Below, piece by piece: positions 7,555 to 7,940 of a stretch of DNA of 7,940 nt. Both the position numbers and the translations under genes were made by a program. The DNA is taken from contig JAAXUD010000104.1 in the NCBI GenBank assembly GCA_013336205.1, positions 1-7,940 on the forward strand, in the 5' to 3' direction. The stretch is from Lentimicrobium sp. Lineage in GTDB: Bacteria; Bacteroidota; Bacteroidia; Bacteroidales; Lentimicrobiaceae. Every line of letters begins with the position of its first letter. Within the stretch, counting starts at the first letter, position 1. The notes beneath the pieces are model-generated. The model made no database searches, was not told the origin of the DNA, and worked only from the letters and a program-made list of their open reading frames with translations.

Positions 7555-7579
7555 TTTATCCTAGCAAACATTAGTCTTT

Positions 7580-7940
7580 ATGAAACCAAACAAGCTGTCC
7601 CTTCTGGCATTATTATTAATCTCCGTGCTTATTCTTGGTTCAAAATTTAAATATCCTCAAAAAAATATCCTCAGTTCCGATAACTTTGGTTATTACCTTT
7701 ATCTACCTGCTAATTTCATCTACGACGATCCGGGATTAAAAGGTGACTGGTATTTAGCTGTCAATGAGAAATACAAAAATACACCGACACTCTACCAGTT
7801 AATGAAATCGCCTAAAGGTGGCACCATTGACCGCTTTTTTTATGGAATGTCTCTTATTTGGTCGCCTGCATTTTTTACCGGCCATACTATTGCAAAAAAC
7901 TCCGGTTTCGAAGCTGATGGATTTTCCAAACCTTATCAAT
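7580..7940 (+). CDS. Partial GT-C-like membrane protein, paralogue of the gene at 2540
   Basis: The first 120 residues of a gene that continues past the right edge. An N-terminal hydrophobic segment (about 6-21) is followed by SDNFGYYLYLPANFIYDD (33-50), with Asp34 in the place of Asp57 of the upstream paralogue. Then come FFYGMSLIWSPAFFTGHTIA (86-105) and DGFSKPYQ (113-120). The same blocks in the same order occur in the 540-residue protein at 2540-4162 (DDVQNYYIY, SKMSMGLAFVYAPF then AH, DGYSPPYK), so the two are homologous but well diverged. Many-pass topology and sugar-transferase activity are inferred from the family likeness only. It carries its own promoter and is divergent from the acetylation operon. 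ATG 7580 is chosen because it is followed directly by a normal membrane-anchor sequence and sits about 20 bases after the predicted transcription start. Confidence 0.85.
   Translation, partial: MKPNKLSLLALLLISVLILGSKFKYPQKNILSSDNFGYYLYLPANFIYDDPGLKGDWYLAVNEKYKNTPTLYQLMKSPKGGTIDRFFYGMSLIWSPAFFTGHTIAKNSGFEADGFSKPYQ

Larger units (their letters stand above)
6967..7579. other. 613-base AT-rich divergent intergenic region
   Basis: No convincing gene lies here; the longest ATG-started frame I noticed encodes only 15 residues (7275-7322). The region is clearly richer in A and T than the genes around it. It must hold the promoter of the minus-strand acetylation operon and does hold a good promoter for the gene at 7580. 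It contains several short inverted repeats: GATAG/CTATC (7050-7063), a 9-base perfect stem (7160-7187), a GC-rich hairpin (7289-7307), CTTGC/GCAAG (7341-7353) and TGTCTG/CAGACA (7475-7510). It also carries a short direct repeat, ATCCTGA, at 7144-7150 and 7154-7160. No tRNA or known riboswitch was recognised. Confidence 0.6.

Noticed and set aside
6967..7579. CRISPR array or tRNA in the long spacer
   Set aside because: No regularly spaced direct repeats and no cloverleaf or T-loop signature were seen; the inverted repeats differ from each other.

Overview
The window looks like chromosomal DNA of a Bacteroidota bacterium, probably Bacteroidales or a relative. The evidence is a moderate to low GC content, gene starts without Shine-Dalgarno sequences, one clean Bacteroidota-type promoter (TTG, 19 bases, TACCTTTG) before the last gene, and protein families typical of this phylum. 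I saw no rRNA, tRNA, CRISPR array, insertion sequence or phage gene.

Layout. Bases 1-172 are a leader with a short tandem repeat. Bases 173-2527 (+) encode a complete class A penicillin-binding protein of the PBP1A type, with both glycosyltransferase and transpeptidase motifs intact. Twelve bases later (2540-4162, +) comes a large multi-spanning membrane protein that resembles GT-C glycosyltransferases but has no assigned function. After a 191-base convergent gap, two genes on the minus strand form a compact operon. An MBOAT O-acyltransferase of the AlgI type (6966 down to 5518) is transcribed first, followed 9 bases later by a membrane-anchored, AlgX/AlgJ-like SGNH acetyltransferase (5508 down to 4354). 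A 613-base AT-rich, hairpin-containing non-coding stretch (6967-7579) separates this operon from a divergent plus-strand gene that starts at 7580 and runs off the window. That gene is a paralogue of the membrane protein at 2540-4162.

How the genes may work together. All five genes act at the cell envelope. The MBOAT/SGNH pair is the standard machine for moving acetyl groups across the inner membrane and onto an extracytoplasmic glycan. The two GT-C-like proteins are plausible sugar transferases using lipid-linked donors, and PBP1A polymerises and crosslinks peptidoglycan. A shared role in building and O-acetylating a surface glycan is plausible but is inference. The most interesting points are the two paralogous, uncharacterised membrane proteins flanking the acetylation operon, the lower GC of the operon compared with the PBP1A side, and the structured 613-base divergent region.
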